Part shown: positions 34,653 to 44,286 of the stretch, one piece after another | Layout: each line of letters begins with the position of its first letter | How positions within the stretch are numbered: position 1 is the stretch's first letter | Origin: Azohydromonas australica DSM 1124 | GTDB lineage: Bacteria; Pseudomonadota; Gammaproteobacteria; Burkholderiales; Burkholderiaceae_C | Direction of reading: 5' to 3' | Length of the DNA: 64,000 nt | NCBI RefSeq assembly: GCF_000430725.1 | Contig: NZ_AUMO01000038.1 | Location: 105,934 to 169,933, forward strand | Position numbers and translations under genes: made by a program | Notes under the pieces: generated by a model | Database searches by the model: none | What the model saw: the letters and a program-made list of their open reading frames with translations, nothing else | What the model was told of the DNA's origin: nothing

Positions 34653-35372
34653 TCAGCGCGCGAGGTCGAACACCAGCACTTCTGCGCCGCGGCCGTGGGT
34701 CAGCGCCAGCTGCGTCTCGCCGTCGAGCATCGCGGCGTCGCCGGCGCCCAGGCGCTGGCCGTTGACCTCGATCTCGCCGCGGGCGACGTGCACGTAGGCC
34801 AGGCGCTGCGGGTCCAGCGCCTTGGTGGCGCGCTCGTCGCCGTCGAACAGCCCGGCCTCGATCTGCGCATCGGCGTTCATCGACAGCGCGCCCTCGGTGC
34901 CGTGGCCGGAGACGACGGGCACCAGCCGGCCACGGCGCTGCGCCGGGTCGAAGTGCTTCTGCTCGTAGCCCGGCGCGATGCCGCGCTGCCGCGGGAGGAT
35001 CCAGATCTGCAGGAAGTGGGTCGTCCGGTCCTCGGCGTGGTTGAACTCGCTGTGCAGCACGCCCGAGCCCGCGCTCATGCGCTGCACGTCGCCGGGGCGG
35101 ATGACGCCGCTGGCGCCGCCCGCGCGGCCGTTGCCCATGCTGTCCTGGTGCGCCAGCTCGCCGTCGAGCACGTAGCTGACGATCTCCATGTCGCGGTGGC
35201 CGTGCGTGCCGAAGCCCTGGCCGGCGGCAACGCGGTCCTCGTTGATGACGCGCAGGTTGCCAAAGCCCATGTGCGCCGGGTCGTGGTAGTCGGCGAAGGA
35301 GAAGCTGTGGTGGCTGTCGAGCCAGCCGTGGTTGGCGTGGCCCCGGTCGGACGACTTGCGCAGCGTGATCAT
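34653..35372 (-). CDS. pirin-family protein (bicupin)
   Basis: This is a cytoplasmic bicupin of 239 residues. The N-terminal cupin holds the metal ligands in GFGTHGHRDMEIVSYVLDGEL (two His, one Glu, about residues 55-75) and a further His in HSEFNHAE. Bacterial pirins such as YhhW are quercetinase-like or redox sensors. The ATG at 35372 is chosen because AAGGA lies 6 bp before it and MITLRKSSDRGH is the family start. It is followed by DoxX and is divergent from the LysR gene. Confidence 0.9.
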   Translation of the reverse strand: MITLRKSSDRGHANHGWLDSHHSFSFADYHDPAHMGFGNLRVINEDRVAAGQGFGTHGHRDMEIVSYVLDGELAHQDSMGNGRAGGASGVIRPGDVQRMSAGSGVLHSEFNHAEDRTTHFLQIWILPRQRGIAPGYEQKHFDPAQRRGRLVPVVSGHGTEGALSMNADAQIEAGLFDGDERATKALDPQRLAYVHVARGEIEVNGQRLGAGDAAMLDGETQLALTHGRGAEVLVFDLAR

Positions 35373-35514
35373 GGCGGATCCTTTCTTTCGATGGTTTCGA
35401 ATCAGTTTTTGGATGCCGTTTCTCAGCGGCATGGCGTCATTGTGTTGACCCACGTCAAAGCGCGGTACGAGTGTTTTCGACGCTTATGATCGATGGCATC
35501 GAAAAAGGAACACC

Positions 35515-36462
35515 ATGGGCAAGCTGACGCTGGAGAGCCTGGAACTGATCGACGCCATTGACCGCCGCGGCTCCTTCAGCGCCGCTGGGGAGGAACTGCA
35601 CAAGGTGCCGTCCACCATCTCCTATACGGTGGCGAAGATCGAGGAGGACCTGAAGGTGTCGCTCTTCCGCCGCAACGGGCCGCGCATCGAGATCACCGAG
35701 GCGGGCCGCGAGCTGCTGCGCGAAGGCCGGCTGCTGCTGCAGGCGGCGGCCGACCTGGAGTGCCGGGTGCAGCGCGTGGCCTCGGGCTGGGAGAGCAGCC
35801 TGCAGCTGGCGCTGGATGGATTGATCCCCACGGAGGCGCTGGCGCCGGCCATCGCCGCCTTCCACGAGGCGGCCGACGCCACGCGGCTGCGCGTCGTGGA
35901 GGAGGCCATCACCGGCACTTGGGAGTCCCTGCTCGACGTGCGCAGCGACTTGGCACTGGCCGTGGGCCCTGGGCCGGCTGGCGGCGGCTACCTGGCGCGG
36001 GAGGTGGCGCAGGTCGAGTTCTGGTTCTGCGTGGCGCCGTTCCATCCCTTGGCCCGGGCGGCCGAGCCGCTGAGCGAGGCGCAGGTCCGCGCGCACCGGG
36101 CGGTCGCAGTGGCCGACTCGGCGCGGCGGCTGCCGGTGCGCAGCGCCGGTCTGCTCAGCGGCCAGCGCACGATCACCGTGCCGAACCTGCGCGCCAAGCT
36201 GCGGCTGCAGGCCGAGGGCGTCGGCGTGGGCTACCTGCCCGCGATGTGTGCCGAGGGGCTGCTCGATGCCGGCGTGCTGGTGCGCAAGCGCGTGGAGCGT
36301 GAACGCGAGCCGGAGAAACTCAGCGTCGCGTGGCGCGTGGGCGCGCAGGGCAAGGCGCTGGCATGGTGGATCGAACGGCTGACCGATTCGTCGGCGCTCG
36401 AAGGCCTCCTGGCAAGTGCCCGGCGCCTCTATGCGTCAGGGGCGTCCACGAGCAGCCGCTGA
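35515..36462 (+). CDS. LysR-family regulator divergent from pirin/DoxX
   Basis: This is a regulator of 315 residues. The HTH covers about residues 1-62 (LELIDAIDRRGSFSAAGEELHKVPSTISYTV is the DNA-contact region) and the effector domain covers about residues 88-300. The 142-bp divergent gap includes TTTTCGA and TCGAAAA arms (35474-35480 and 35499-35505) with CGATGGCATCG (35491-35501) inside, which are possible binding sites. It probably controls pirin and DoxX in response to a redox or aromatic signal. Confidence 0.87.
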   Translation: MGKLTLESLELIDAIDRRGSFSAAGEELHKVPSTISYTVAKIEEDLKVSLFRRNGPRIEITEAGRELLREGRLLLQAAADLECRVQRVASGWESSLQLALDGLIPTEALAPAIAAFHEAADATRLRVVEEAITGTWESLLDVRSDLALAVGPGPAGGGYLAREVAQVEFWFCVAPFHPLARAAEPLSEAQVRAHRAVAVADSARRLPVRSAGLLSGQRTITVPNLRAKLRLQAEGVGVGYLPAMCAEGLLDAGVLVRKRVEREREPEKLSVAWRVGAQGKALAWWIERLTDSSALEGLLASARRLYASGASTSSR

Positions 36463-36728
36463 GGCTGTCGGCCTCTGGCAAGCCAAAAACAACATACCGG
36501 CTTTGCATGTCCTGTCAGATCAGGTCTTCTGCTGCGGGGTTTGCCCGATGTGAGGAGGGGAGAAGGAGAAAAAGGGCGTTGCAGAAGACGTCCGAGGTAA
36601 AAGTGGGCTAGGGAACCACGCGTATGTTGTTGTGGATGTTCAACGTGCGTGCCGATCGGTCCTGTTCCCTTTTGCGGCGCTGCCGTCCGCCACGGTGACT
36701 GCCGCGCCGGCCAGAACCTGGCTTCGGA

Positions 36729-37844
36729 TCAGTCTTCCAACAGCCCCTGCGGCGGGTGAAAGGGCATCCCCAGGCTGCTGGCGACCTGGCGGCAAGTGAG
36801 CTTGCCGGCGGCGACGTTGAGGCCGTGGAGCAGGTGGACGTCCTCCCGCAGCGCCCGCTGCCAGCCCTTGTCCGCCAGGGCCATCACATAGGGCAGCGTG
36901 GCGTGGTTGAGCGCGTGTGCCGAAGTCAGCGGCACGGCGCCGGGCATGTTGGTCACGCAGTAGTGCACGACGCCCTCGACGACGTAGGTCGGGTCGGTAT
37001 GCGTGGTGGGCCTGGAGGTCTCGAAGCAGCCGCCCTGGTCGATGGCCACGTCAACCACCACCGACCCGGGCTGCATGCCTGCCAGCAGCTCGCGCGACAC
37101 CAGCCGCGGTGCCGCCGCGCCGGGCACCAGCACGGCGCCGATCACCACGTCCGCCGAGCGCACGTGGGCCTCCACGTTGTCGCGGTTGGAAAACACCGTC
37201 AGCACGCGGGCACCGAAGCGCTGCTCGATGCGGCGCAGCGCCTCCAGGCTGCGGTCGATCACCACCACCTGCGCCCCCGAGCCGACGGCCATGAGCGCGG
37301 CATTGCTGCCCACCACGCCGGCTCCCAGCACCACCAGCCGGGCGGCAGCCACGCCCGGCACGCCGCCCAGCAGCATGCCCCGGCCGCCCTGGGCGCGTTC
37401 CAGGCTGCGGGCAGCCGCCTGTACCGACATGCGCCCGGCCACCTCCGACATCGGCGCCAGCAGGGGCAGGCCGCCGCCCGGCGCCGTGACGGTCTCGTAG
37501 GCGATGCAGATGGCGCCGCTGGCCAGCAGTTCCTGGCACTGCTGCGGGTCTGCCGCCAGGTGCAGGTACGTGAAGAGCACCTGGCCCGGCTGCAGACGCG
37601 CCCGCTCCGGCGCCAGCGGCTCTTTGACCTTGACGATCATCTCCGCGCTTGCGAAGACCTCCTCGGCCGTCCCGATCCGCGCTCCCGCCTGCCCGTAGGC
37701 CGCGTCGCCGGCGCCGATGCCCGCGCCCGCGTCGTGCTCGACGAGAACCTGGTGGCCCGCGGCCACCAGCTCGCGCACCGACGACGGCGTGAGGCCGACG
37801 CGGTACTCGTGGTCCTTGATCTCCTTGGGTACGCCGATGAGCAT
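36729..37844 (-). CDS. ald: alanine dehydrogenase
   Basis: This is a cytoplasmic NAD-dependent enzyme of 371 residues that interconverts L-alanine and pyruvate plus ammonia. [20 protein letters not shown] is the family start, with the substrate Arg and Lys. [10 protein letters not shown] holds the catalytic His region, [16 protein letters not shown] (about residues 169-184) is the NAD fold, and [22 protein letters not shown] is the C-terminal signature. GGGAG precedes the ATG at 37844. It fits with the D/L-alanine catabolic genes near 49793-53768. Confidence 0.93.
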   Translation of the reverse strand: MLIGVPKEIKDHEYRVGLTPSSVRELVAAGHQVLVEHDAGAGIGAGDAAYGQAGARIGTAEEVFASAEMIVKVKEPLAPERARLQPGQVLFTYLHLAADPQQCQELLASGAICIAYETVTAPGGGLPLLAPMSEVAGRMSVQAAARSLERAQGGRGMLLGGVPGVAAARLVVLGAGVVGSNAALMAVGSGAQVVVIDRSLEALRRIEQRFGARVLTVFSNRDNVEAHVRSADVVIGAVLVPGAAAPRLVSRELLAGMQPGSVVVDVAIDQGGCFETSRPTTHTDPTYVVEGVVHYCVTNMPGAVPLTSAHALNHATLPYVMALADKGWQRALREDVHLLHGLNVAAGKLTCRQVASSLGMPFHPPQGLLED

Positions 37845-37902
37845 GGTGGTCTCTCCCTTGGGCAAGCGATGGTTCGCACCGAGGCCGCAACGCGTCCTTG
37901 GT

Positions 37903-37935
37903 GGTTGCGCAAGCTCCTCGGAGCTTGTGGCAACC
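37903..37935. promoter_or_regulatory. inverted repeat upstream of ald
   Basis: An 8-bp perfect repeat CAAGCTCC-TC-GGAGCTTG is extended by GGTTGC and GGCAACC arms to a 33-bp imperfect hairpin, 59-91 bp before the ald ATG and downstream of fdsD. No T-tract follows on either strand, so an operator or processing hairpin is likelier than a terminator. Confidence 0.45.
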
Positions 37936-38034
37936 ATCTTCCTTGTAGCCCAGGGGCCGAGTCCCTGATACTGCTGAGGGGTGGCAGCGGCACCGCCGTC
38001 CTGCGCGCGGTCAGCGGGGCGGGCTGAACGCCGC

Positions 38035-38259
38035 TCAGCCCGCCTCGGCCCGGTGCGGCCTGAGCGCCTGCAGGACGATCTCCGACAGCCCCGCGCCCTG
38101 TTCGAGCTGGATGTGCTCGAAGAGGCCGCGCCGCATGCGCGGCTCCCAGTAGCGCTGGATGTGGGCCGCGAGGTCGCGGCGAGCTTCGTCGGCATCGGGC
38201 CACGCGGCGAAGAACTCGCCGATGCTGTTGGCCATCTGGATCAGGCGTTCGGTGTTCAT
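38035..38259 (-). CDS. fdsD: formate dehydrogenase delta subunit
   Basis: This is a small protein of 74 residues belonging to the FdsD family. Typical features are MNTERLIQMANSIGEFFAAW, a following D-x-D-E-A helix, and a C-terminal HIxRYWEPRMRR segment. FdsD helps assemble or stabilise the soluble molybdenum formate dehydrogenase. The start overlaps the fdhD stop (ATGA), completing the fdsG-B-A-fdhD-fdsD operon. Confidence 0.9.
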   Translation of the reverse strand: MNTERLIQMANSIGEFFAAWPDADEARRDLAAHIQRYWEPRMRRGLFEHIQLEQGAGLSEIVLQALRPHRAEAG

Positions 38260-39095
38260 GCGGCAAGTCGCTCCAGGGTCAGTCGTTCGGTGGCGCTGTA
38301 GGCGACCCAGTCCAGGCCGCGCGCGAAGCCGATCAGGCACAGGCCGGCCGCCTGCGCCGTGTTCACGGCCAGCGCAGTGGGAGCGGAAATGGCGGCGAGC
38401 GCCCCCACGCCGGCCCGCACGGTCTTCTGGACCATCTCGTAGCTCGCGCGGCTGGTCACGGCAAAGAAGCCCTGCGTGGCGTCCGCCTGCTGGCGCGCCA
38501 GCGCGCCGATGAGCTTGTCCAGGGCGTTGTGGCGGCCCACGTCCTCGCGCAGCAGCAGGACTTCACCGTCCGTGCCGCACCAGGCCGCCGCGTGCGTCGC
38601 CCCGGTCACCGACTGCAGCAGCTGGCGCGAGCGCATGCCGTCCAGCGCCCGCGACAGCGCCGAGGCGCCCAGCATCACCGGCGCCACGCGCTGCTCGCAG
38701 CGCGGCAGCGCCTGCTCCAGGCTCTGCAGGCCGCACAGTCCGCAGCCGGTGCGGCCTGCCAGCGTGCGCCGCCGCTCCTTCAGCCGCGCCAGGCAGCGGC
38801 TGGCGATCTCGACGTGCAGCACGATGCCCCGTTCGACCTCCTCGACCTCGACGTCGCGCAGGTCCTCGGCCCGGTCGACCAAGCCCTCGCTGAGCGAGAA
38901 GCCGTACGCGAAGTCCTCCAGGTCCAGCGGCGTGGCCAGCATCACCGCATGCGAGAGGCCGTTGTACTGCAGCGCCACCGGCACCTCGTCGGCCACGTCG
39001 TCGCCGGTTTCGCTCGGCACGCCGCCCAGGCAGCGCAGGGTCTGCAGGCGCCGTGCGCCCGGACGGGCCGTCATCGGCAGGATCTCCATGGTCAT
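38256..39095 (-). CDS. fdhD: formate dehydrogenase accessory sulfurtransferase FdhD (FdsC)
   Basis: This cytoplasmic chaperone of about 279 residues transfers sulfur to the molybdenum cofactor before insertion into formate dehydrogenase. The reactive cysteine loop is GRTGCGLCGLQSL (about residues 120-132), with REDVGRHNALDKLIG and GFFAVTSRASYEMVQK conserved downstream. The first ATG (39095) overlaps the fdsA stop, while a second ATG at 39089 is better spaced from AAGGGA, so the true start may be six bases later. Confidence 0.92.
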   Translation of the reverse strand: MTMEILPMTARPGARRLQTLRCLGGVPSETGDDVADEVPVALQYNGLSHAVMLATPLDLEDFAYGFSLSEGLVDRAEDLRDVEVEEVERGIVLHVEIASRCLARLKERRRTLAGRTGCGLCGLQSLEQALPRCEQRVAPVMLGASALSRALDGMRSRQLLQSVTGATHAAAWCGTDGEVLLLREDVGRHNALDKLIGALARQQADATQGFFAVTSRASYEMVQKTVRAGVGALAAISAPTALAVNTAQAAGLCLIGFARGLDWVAYSATERLTLERLAA

Positions 39096-41959
39096 TTCCC
39101 TTCCACGCCGGCCTCGGCGCCCTCGCGCCGGCGCTCCAGCATGTCGAGCTGGTGGCGATTGAACTGGGTGTAGCCGCGCTGCCACTCCGAAGGCTGGCTG
39201 ACCTTGGTGACCTGCACCGCCGTCACCTTGTACTCGGGGCAGTTGGTGGCCCAGTCGGAGCTGTCGGTGGTGATCACGTTGGCGCCCGACTCCGGGAAAT
39301 GGAAGGTGGTGTAGACCACGCCTGGCGCCATGCGCTCGCTCAGGCGGGCGCGCAGCACCGTCTCGCCGGCACGGCTGCCGATGCCGACCCAGTCGCCTTC
39401 GGCGATGCCGCGCTCCTCGGCGTCGTGCGGATGGATCTCCAGCCGGTCCTCGTCATGCCAGCGGTTGTTGGCCGTGCGCCGCGTCTGGGCGCCGACGTTG
39501 TACTGGCTGAGGATGCGCCCGGTGGTGAGCACCAGCGGGAAGCGCTTCGTGACCTTCTCGGGCGTGGCGACGTACTGGGTGACCATGAAGCGGCCCTTGC
39601 CCCGCACGAAGCCGTCGACGTGCATGGTGGGCGTGCCGGCCTCGTCGGTGTCCTCGTTGCACGGCCACTGCACGCTGCCCAGCCGCTCCAGCTTGGCGTA
39701 GCTCACGCCGCGGAAGCTGGGCGTGAGCAGCGCGATCTCGTCCATGACGTCCGAGGGATGCCGGTAGTGCATCGGGTAGCCCAGCGCCTCGGCCAGCTTG
39801 ATCGTCACCTCCCAGTCGGCCAGGCCGCCCAGCGGCTTCATCACCTTGCGCACGCGCGAGATGCGCCGCTCGGCATTGGTGAAGGTGCCGTCCTTCTCCA
39901 GGAAGCTGGAGCCGGGCAGGAACACGTGCGCGTACTTGGCCGTCTCGTTCAGGAAGATGTCCTGCACCACCAGGCACTCCAGCCGCGACAGCGCCTCGGT
40001 CACGTGCTGTGTGTCGGGGTCGGACTGCACGATGTCCTCGCCCTGCACGTACAGCCCCTTGAAGCTGCCCTCCAGCGCGGCATCGAACATGTTCGGAATG
40101 CGCAGCCCCGGCTCGGCCGACAACGTCACGCCCCAGGCGGCCTCGAAGTCGGCGCGCACGCTGCCGTCGGACACGTGCCGGTAGCCCGGCAGCTCGTGCG
40201 GGAAGCTGCCCATGTCGCAGGAACCCTGCACGTTGTTCTGCCCGCGCAGCGGGTTCACGCCCACGCCGTCGCGGCCGATGTTGCCGGTGGCCATCGCCAA
40301 GTTGGCGATGCCCATCACCATGGTCGAGCCCTGCGCGTGCTCGGTGACGCCCAGCCCGTAGTAGATGGCCGCGTTGCCGCCGGTGGCGTACAGCCGTGCC
40401 GCGCCCCGCACCTCGCTTGCCGGCACGCCGGTGACGGCTTCCGTGGCTTCAGGCGAGTTGTCCGCCCACGCCACGAACTCGCGCCACTGCTGGAAGCTGC
40501 GCTCCTCGCAGCGCTCGGCGACGAAGCCTTCGTCGAGCAGGCCCTCGGTGACGATCACGTGCGCCAGCGCCGTGACCAGCGCGACGTTGGTGCCCGGGCG
40601 CAGCTGCAGGTGGTAATCAGCCGTGACGTGCGGCGAGGCCACGAGGTCGATGCGCCGCGGGTCCACCACGATGAGCCTGGCGCCCTGACGGATGCGCTTC
40701 TTCATGCGCGAGGCGAACACCGGGTGCGCGTCCGTCGGGTTGGCGCCGATCACCATGATCACGTCCGACTGTTCGACCGAGCGGAAGGTCTGCGTGCCGG
40801 CCGAGGTGCCGAAGGCCTGGCCCAGCCCGTAGCCGGTGGGCGAGTGGCAGACACGGGCGCAGGTATCGACGTTGTTGTTGCCGAAGGCCGCGCGGATGAG
40901 CTTCTGCACCAGGTACGTCTCTTCGTTGGTGCAGCGCGAGGAGGTGATGCCGCCCACCGCGTCGCGGCCGTGCGCGGCCTGGATGCGCTTGAAGCCCGCG
41001 GCCGCGTGTTGAATGGCCTCGTCCCAGCCCACCTCGCGCCACGGGTCGGTGATGCGCTCACGAACCATGGGCGTGGTGATGCGGTCCTTGTGCGTGGCAT
41101 AGCCCCAGGCGAAGCGGCCCTTGACGCAGGAGTGGCCGTCATTGGCCTGGCCGTCCTTCCACGGCGTCATGCGCACCACCTGCTCGCCCTTCACCTCGGC
41201 CTTGAAGCCGCAGCCCACGCCGCAGTAGGCGCAGGTGGTGACGACGCTCTTGGTGGGCATGCCCAGCGCGACGACGCTCTTGTCCTGCAGCGTCCCGGTG
41301 GGGCAGGCCTGCACGCACGAGCCGCAGCTCACGCACTCGCTGTCCATGAAGGACTGGTCCTGCCCGGGCGAGACGCGGCTGTCGAAGCCGCGCCCGGAGA
41401 TCGTCAGGGCGAAGGTCCCCTGCGTCTCCTCGCAGGCGCGCACGCAGCGGTTGCAGACGATGCACTTGCTCGGGTCGTAGCTGAAGTAAGGGTTGGACTC
41501 GTCCTTGCACGCGTCCAGGTGGTTCTTGCCCTCCAGCCCGTAGCGCACGTTGCGCAGCCCGACCGCGCCGGCCATGTCCTGCAGCTCGCAGTCGCCGTTG
41601 GCGGCGCAGGTGAGGCAGTCCAGCGGGTGGTCGGAGATGTAGAGCTCCATCACGTCGTGGCGCAGCTTGGAGAGCTTGTCGCTCTGCGTGCGAACCTTCA
41701 TGCCGGCCTCGGCCGGCGTGGTGCACGAGGCCGGGAAGCCGCGCCGGCCGTCGATCTCCACCAGGCACAGCCGGCAGGAGCCGAAGGGCTCCAGGCTGTC
41801 GGTGGCGCACAGCTTGGGCACCGAAATGCCGGCCTCGATGGCTGCGCGCATCAGCGAGGTGCCGGCCGGCACGGTGACGGCCTGGCCGTCGATCTCCAGC
41901 GTGAGCTGCTGGTCCGCGGCACGCTTGGGCGTGCCGTAGTCGGTGTCGTCGTAAGGCAT
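39092..41959 (-). CDS. fdsA: NAD-dependent formate dehydrogenase alpha (catalytic) subunit
   Basis: This is the catalytic subunit, 955 residues, of the soluble FdsABGD enzyme that oxidises formate to CO2 with NAD+. The NuoG-like N-terminus has a 2Fe-2S site (C51, C62, C65, C79) and a His-Cys3 cluster (H111, C115, C118, C124). Two ferredoxin clusters follow (KCIVCNRCVRAC and CVSCGSCVQACP), then the 4Fe-4S of TTCAYCGVGCGF. The molybdenum-ligand cysteine is in RVCHSPTGYGLG, so this is the Cys rather than Sec form. The start at 41959 (MPYDDTDYG) is chosen because the longer frame runs inside fdsB. Confidence 0.95.
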   Translation of the reverse strand: MPYDDTDYGTPKRAADQQLTLEIDGQAVTVPAGTSLMRAAIEAGISVPKLCATDSLEPFGSCRLCLVEIDGRRGFPASCTTPAEAGMKVRTQSDKLSKLRHDVMELYISDHPLDCLTCAANGDCELQDMAGAVGLRNVRYGLEGKNHLDACKDESNPYFSYDPSKCIVCNRCVRACEETQGTFALTISGRGFDSRVSPGQDQSFMDSECVSCGSCVQACPTGTLQDKSVVALGMPTKSVVTTCAYCGVGCGFKAEVKGEQVVRMTPWKDGQANDGHSCVKGRFAWGYATHKDRITTPMVRERITDPWREVGWDEAIQHAAAGFKRIQAAHGRDAVGGITSSRCTNEETYLVQKLIRAAFGNNNVDTCARVCHSPTGYGLGQAFGTSAGTQTFRSVEQSDVIMVIGANPTDAHPVFASRMKKRIRQGARLIVVDPRRIDLVASPHVTADYHLQLRPGTNVALVTALAHVIVTEGLLDEGFVAERCEERSFQQWREFVAWADNSPEATEAVTGVPASEVRGAARLYATGGNAAIYYGLGVTEHAQGSTMVMGIANLAMATGNIGRDGVGVNPLRGQNNVQGSCDMGSFPHELPGYRHVSDGSVRADFEAAWGVTLSAEPGLRIPNMFDAALEGSFKGLYVQGEDIVQSDPDTQHVTEALSRLECLVVQDIFLNETAKYAHVFLPGSSFLEKDGTFTNAERRISRVRKVMKPLGGLADWEVTIKLAEALGYPMHYRHPSDVMDEIALLTPSFRGVSYAKLERLGSVQWPCNEDTDEAGTPTMHVDGFVRGKGRFMVTQYVATPEKVTKRFPLVLTTGRILSQYNVGAQTRRTANNRWHDEDRLEIHPHDAEERGIAEGDWVGIGSRAGETVLRARLSERMAPGVVYTTFHFPESGANVITTDSSDWATNCPEYKVTAVQVTKVSQPSEWQRGYTQFNRHQLDMLERRREGAEAGVEGK

Positions 41960-41988
41960 CGCTTGGCTCCCAGGATGTTCGGTCGCGT

Positions 41989-43530
41989 TCAGGCCGCCTG
42001 CTCGTCGTCGCCGAGCAGGCCGAAGTCTTGCGGGTAGTGGTTCAGGGCGGACAGCACGGGGTAGGGCGTCATGCCCCCCATGGCGCACAGGCTGCCGGCC
42101 AGCATGGTGTCGCACAGGTCGCGCAGCAGCCTTACCTGCTGCGGCCGGTTGTGGTTGAGCACGATACGGTCGATGACCTCCACGCCGCGGGTGGAGCCGA
42201 TGCGGCAGGGCGTGCACTTGCCGCAGGACTCCAGCGCGCAGAACTCCATGGCGAAGCGTGCCATCTGCGCCATGTCCACCGTGTCGTCGTGCACCACCAC
42301 GCCGCCGTGGCCCAGCACCAGGCCTTGCGCGGCGTAGGCGTCGTAGTCCAGCGGCAGGTCCCATTGCGCCTCCGGCACGTAGGCCCCCAGCGGGCCGCCG
42401 ACCTGGATGGCCTTCACCGGCCGGCCACTGGCCGTGCCGCCGCCGATGTCGAACACCAGCTCGCGCAGCGTGAGCCCGAAAGGCAGCTCGAACAGCCCGC
42501 CGCGCTTGACGTTGCCCGCGAGCTGGAAGGGCAGCGTGCCGCGCGAGCGGCCGGCGCCGAAGTCGCGGTAGAAGGCTGCACCCTTCTCCATGATGGTGGG
42601 CACGGCGGCGAAGGTCAGCACGTTGTTGATGACCGTGGGCTGGCCGAACAGTCCCTGGACAGCGGGCAGCGGCGGTTTCGCGCGCACGATGCCGCGCTTG
42701 CCTTCCAGGCTTTCCAGCATCGCCGTCTCCTCGCCGCAGACGTAGGAGCCGCCGCCCACGCGCACCTCGATGTCGAAGGCCGGGCCGGTGCCCAGCAGCG
42801 CCGCGCCCAGCACGCCGGCCTGGCGCGCGGCACGCAGCGCCGACTCGAAGGCCGCAACGGCATGCGGGTACTCCGAGCGGATGTAGATGAAGCCCTTGCC
42901 GGCGCCCACCGCCAGGGCGGCGATGGCCATGCCTTCGATCAGCAGGTACGGGTCGCCCTCCATCAGCATGCGGTCGGCAAAGGTGCCCGAGTCGCCCTCG
43001 TCGGCGTTGCAGACGACGTACTTGCGATCGGCGGATGCCTGCGCCACGGTGCGCCACTTGATGCCGGCCGGGAAGGCCGCGCCGCCACGGCCGCGCAGGC
43101 CGGCGTCGAGCACCTGCTGCACGATCGTTTCCGGCGCCAGCGCCAGTGCCGCCCGCAAGCCGTTCCAGGCCACGGGCGCCAGCGGATCGTCCAGGCCGCA
43201 GCGCGCGAACGTCAGCCGCTGCTGGCCCTTGAACTGGGCGATGTCCTCCACCGCTCCCAGGCGCAGCGGGTGCGCGCCGCCTTGCAGCCACCCCGCCTCG
43301 AACAGCGAACGCACGTCCTGCACGCGCACCGGGCCGTAGGCGATGCGCCCCTGCGAGGTCTGAACTTCCACCAGCGGCTCCAGCCACAGCAGCCCGCGCG
43401 AGCCGTTGCGCACGATCCGCACGGGCGCCTGCGCGCCGTCGGCATGGGCCGCAATGGCGGCGGCGACGAGGTCGGCATCGGCGGCCAGCGCCGCGGCGTC
43501 CCGGGAGACGTAGACGGTGGTGGTGCTCAT
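41989..43530 (-). CDS. fdsB: formate dehydrogenase beta (FMN, NADH-binding) subunit
   Basis: This is the diaphorase subunit of 513 residues. The N-terminal part is thioredoxin-like, followed by a NuoF core with GLRGRGGAAFPAG (FMN/NADH loop), CNADEGDSGTFADR, and the 4Fe-4S ligand set ESCGKCTPCRIG plus a distal Cys near LAGSLCAMGG. It passes electrons from the alpha subunit to NAD+. The ATG at 43530 overlaps the fdsG stop by four bases, so translation is coupled. Confidence 0.95.
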   Translation of the reverse strand: MSTTTVYVSRDAAALAADADLVAAAIAAHADGAQAPVRIVRNGSRGLLWLEPLVEVQTSQGRIAYGPVRVQDVRSLFEAGWLQGGAHPLRLGAVEDIAQFKGQQRLTFARCGLDDPLAPVAWNGLRAALALAPETIVQQVLDAGLRGRGGAAFPAGIKWRTVAQASADRKYVVCNADEGDSGTFADRMLMEGDPYLLIEGMAIAALAVGAGKGFIYIRSEYPHAVAAFESALRAARQAGVLGAALLGTGPAFDIEVRVGGGSYVCGEETAMLESLEGKRGIVRAKPPLPAVQGLFGQPTVINNVLTFAAVPTIMEKGAAFYRDFGAGRSRGTLPFQLAGNVKRGGLFELPFGLTLRELVFDIGGGTASGRPVKAIQVGGPLGAYVPEAQWDLPLDYDAYAAQGLVLGHGGVVVHDDTVDMAQMARFAMEFCALESCGKCTPCRIGSTRGVEVIDRIVLNHNRPQQVRLLRDLCDTMLAGSLCAMGGMTPYPVLSALNHYPQDFGLLGDDEQAA

Positions 43531-43973
43531 CGTGCGCCTCCCACGTCGTCGAGCAGGTCGTCCAGCCGCTGGGCCGTCATGCGCCCGTAGGGCTGGCCTT
43601 CCAGCATCACGGCCGGCGCCATGGCGCACAACCCCAGGCAGTACACCGCCTCGACGCCACACCCGCCCGCCGCGTTCGCATGGCGCAGCAGCTGCTCGCC
43701 CCCGACGCTGCGGCAGGCCTCGGCGCGGCACACCTGCAGCACCGGGCGTCTGGCGGGCTGGGTGCGGAAGTGGTGGTAGTAGGTCAGCACGCCGTGCACC
43801 TCGGCGCGCGACAGGTTCAGGCCCTGCGCGATCTGCGCCACGGCCTGCTCCGGCACATGGCCCAGTGCGTCCTGCACGCCGTGCAGCACCGGCATCAGCG
43901 GGCCGTCGAGATGACCTCGCTCGGAGATGACCCGACCGACGGCTTGCCGGTCGTAGGAATCGGTGTGGTTCAT
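43527..43973 (-). CDS. fdsG: formate dehydrogenase gamma (2Fe-2S) subunit
   Basis: This is a NuoE-like thioredoxin-fold 2Fe-2S protein of 148 residues. The ligands are in QVCRAEACRSVGG (C-x4-C) and VYCLGLCAMAP (C-x3-C). The N-terminal three-helix bundle includes PEQAVAQIAQGLNLSRAEV. It is first in the fds operon. An FNR-like box lies 62 bp upstream of the ATG. Confidence 0.93.
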   Translation of the reverse strand: MNHTDSYDRQAVGRVISERGHLDGPLMPVLHGVQDALGHVPEQAVAQIAQGLNLSRAEVHGVLTYYHHFRTQPARRPVLQVCRAEACRSVGGEQLLRHANAAGGCGVEAVYCLGLCAMAPAVMLEGQPYGRMTAQRLDDLLDDVGGAR

Positions 43974-44034
43974 GCGATGTCCCCGTGTGGCCTGTGTTGC
44001 GGCGGACTATCCGAGGCGTGCTTGAACTTCGCCG

Positions 44035-44048
44035 TTGACAGCGATCAA
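44035..44048. promoter_or_regulatory. FNR-like box upstream of fdsG
   Basis: TTGACAGCGATCAA has the TTGA-N6-TCAA shape of Crp/Fnr sites. It lies 62 bp before the fdsG ATG. It differs from the three identical boxes elsewhere by a changed spacer and right arm. Confidence 0.55.
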
Positions 44049-44272
44049 GATTTTGAAATCCAGGGAAATCACCGAGATGGCGTTCGACTGGGGTCAACCC
44101 TCAGGGTCGTTTCTTATGCAACGTCACCCTGAAAATCCGCTGCCTGGTAATAGGTTTCAGAACCTCGTCGCATCCATCCTGCCTCGTGATACGGCGGACC
44201 CGGGCACTTCCAGAAGCTCGTCAAGAGGCCCCTGGAAACCTAGGGAAAGCGCTTATCCGGATTTCTCGGTTA

Positions 44273-44286
44273 TTGACCGCAGTCAA
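44273..44286. promoter_or_regulatory. FNR-like box upstream of oxlT
   Basis: TTGACCGCAGTCAA, extended to ATTGAC-CGCA-GTCAAT, is a perfect inverted repeat 70 bp before the oxlT ATG. The identical core recurs at 45846 and 56226. Confidence 0.75.

Noticed and set aside
39053..42037. Plus-strand open frame of about 994 codons antisense to fdsA
   Set aside because: fdsA is unmistakable on the other strand; the frame has the typical His/Ala/Val shadow composition.
41960..43387. Extension of fdsA to a 1431-residue protein
   Set aside because: The extra N-terminus lies inside fdsB in another frame and has no homologous domain; the start at 41959 gives the normal FdsA length.
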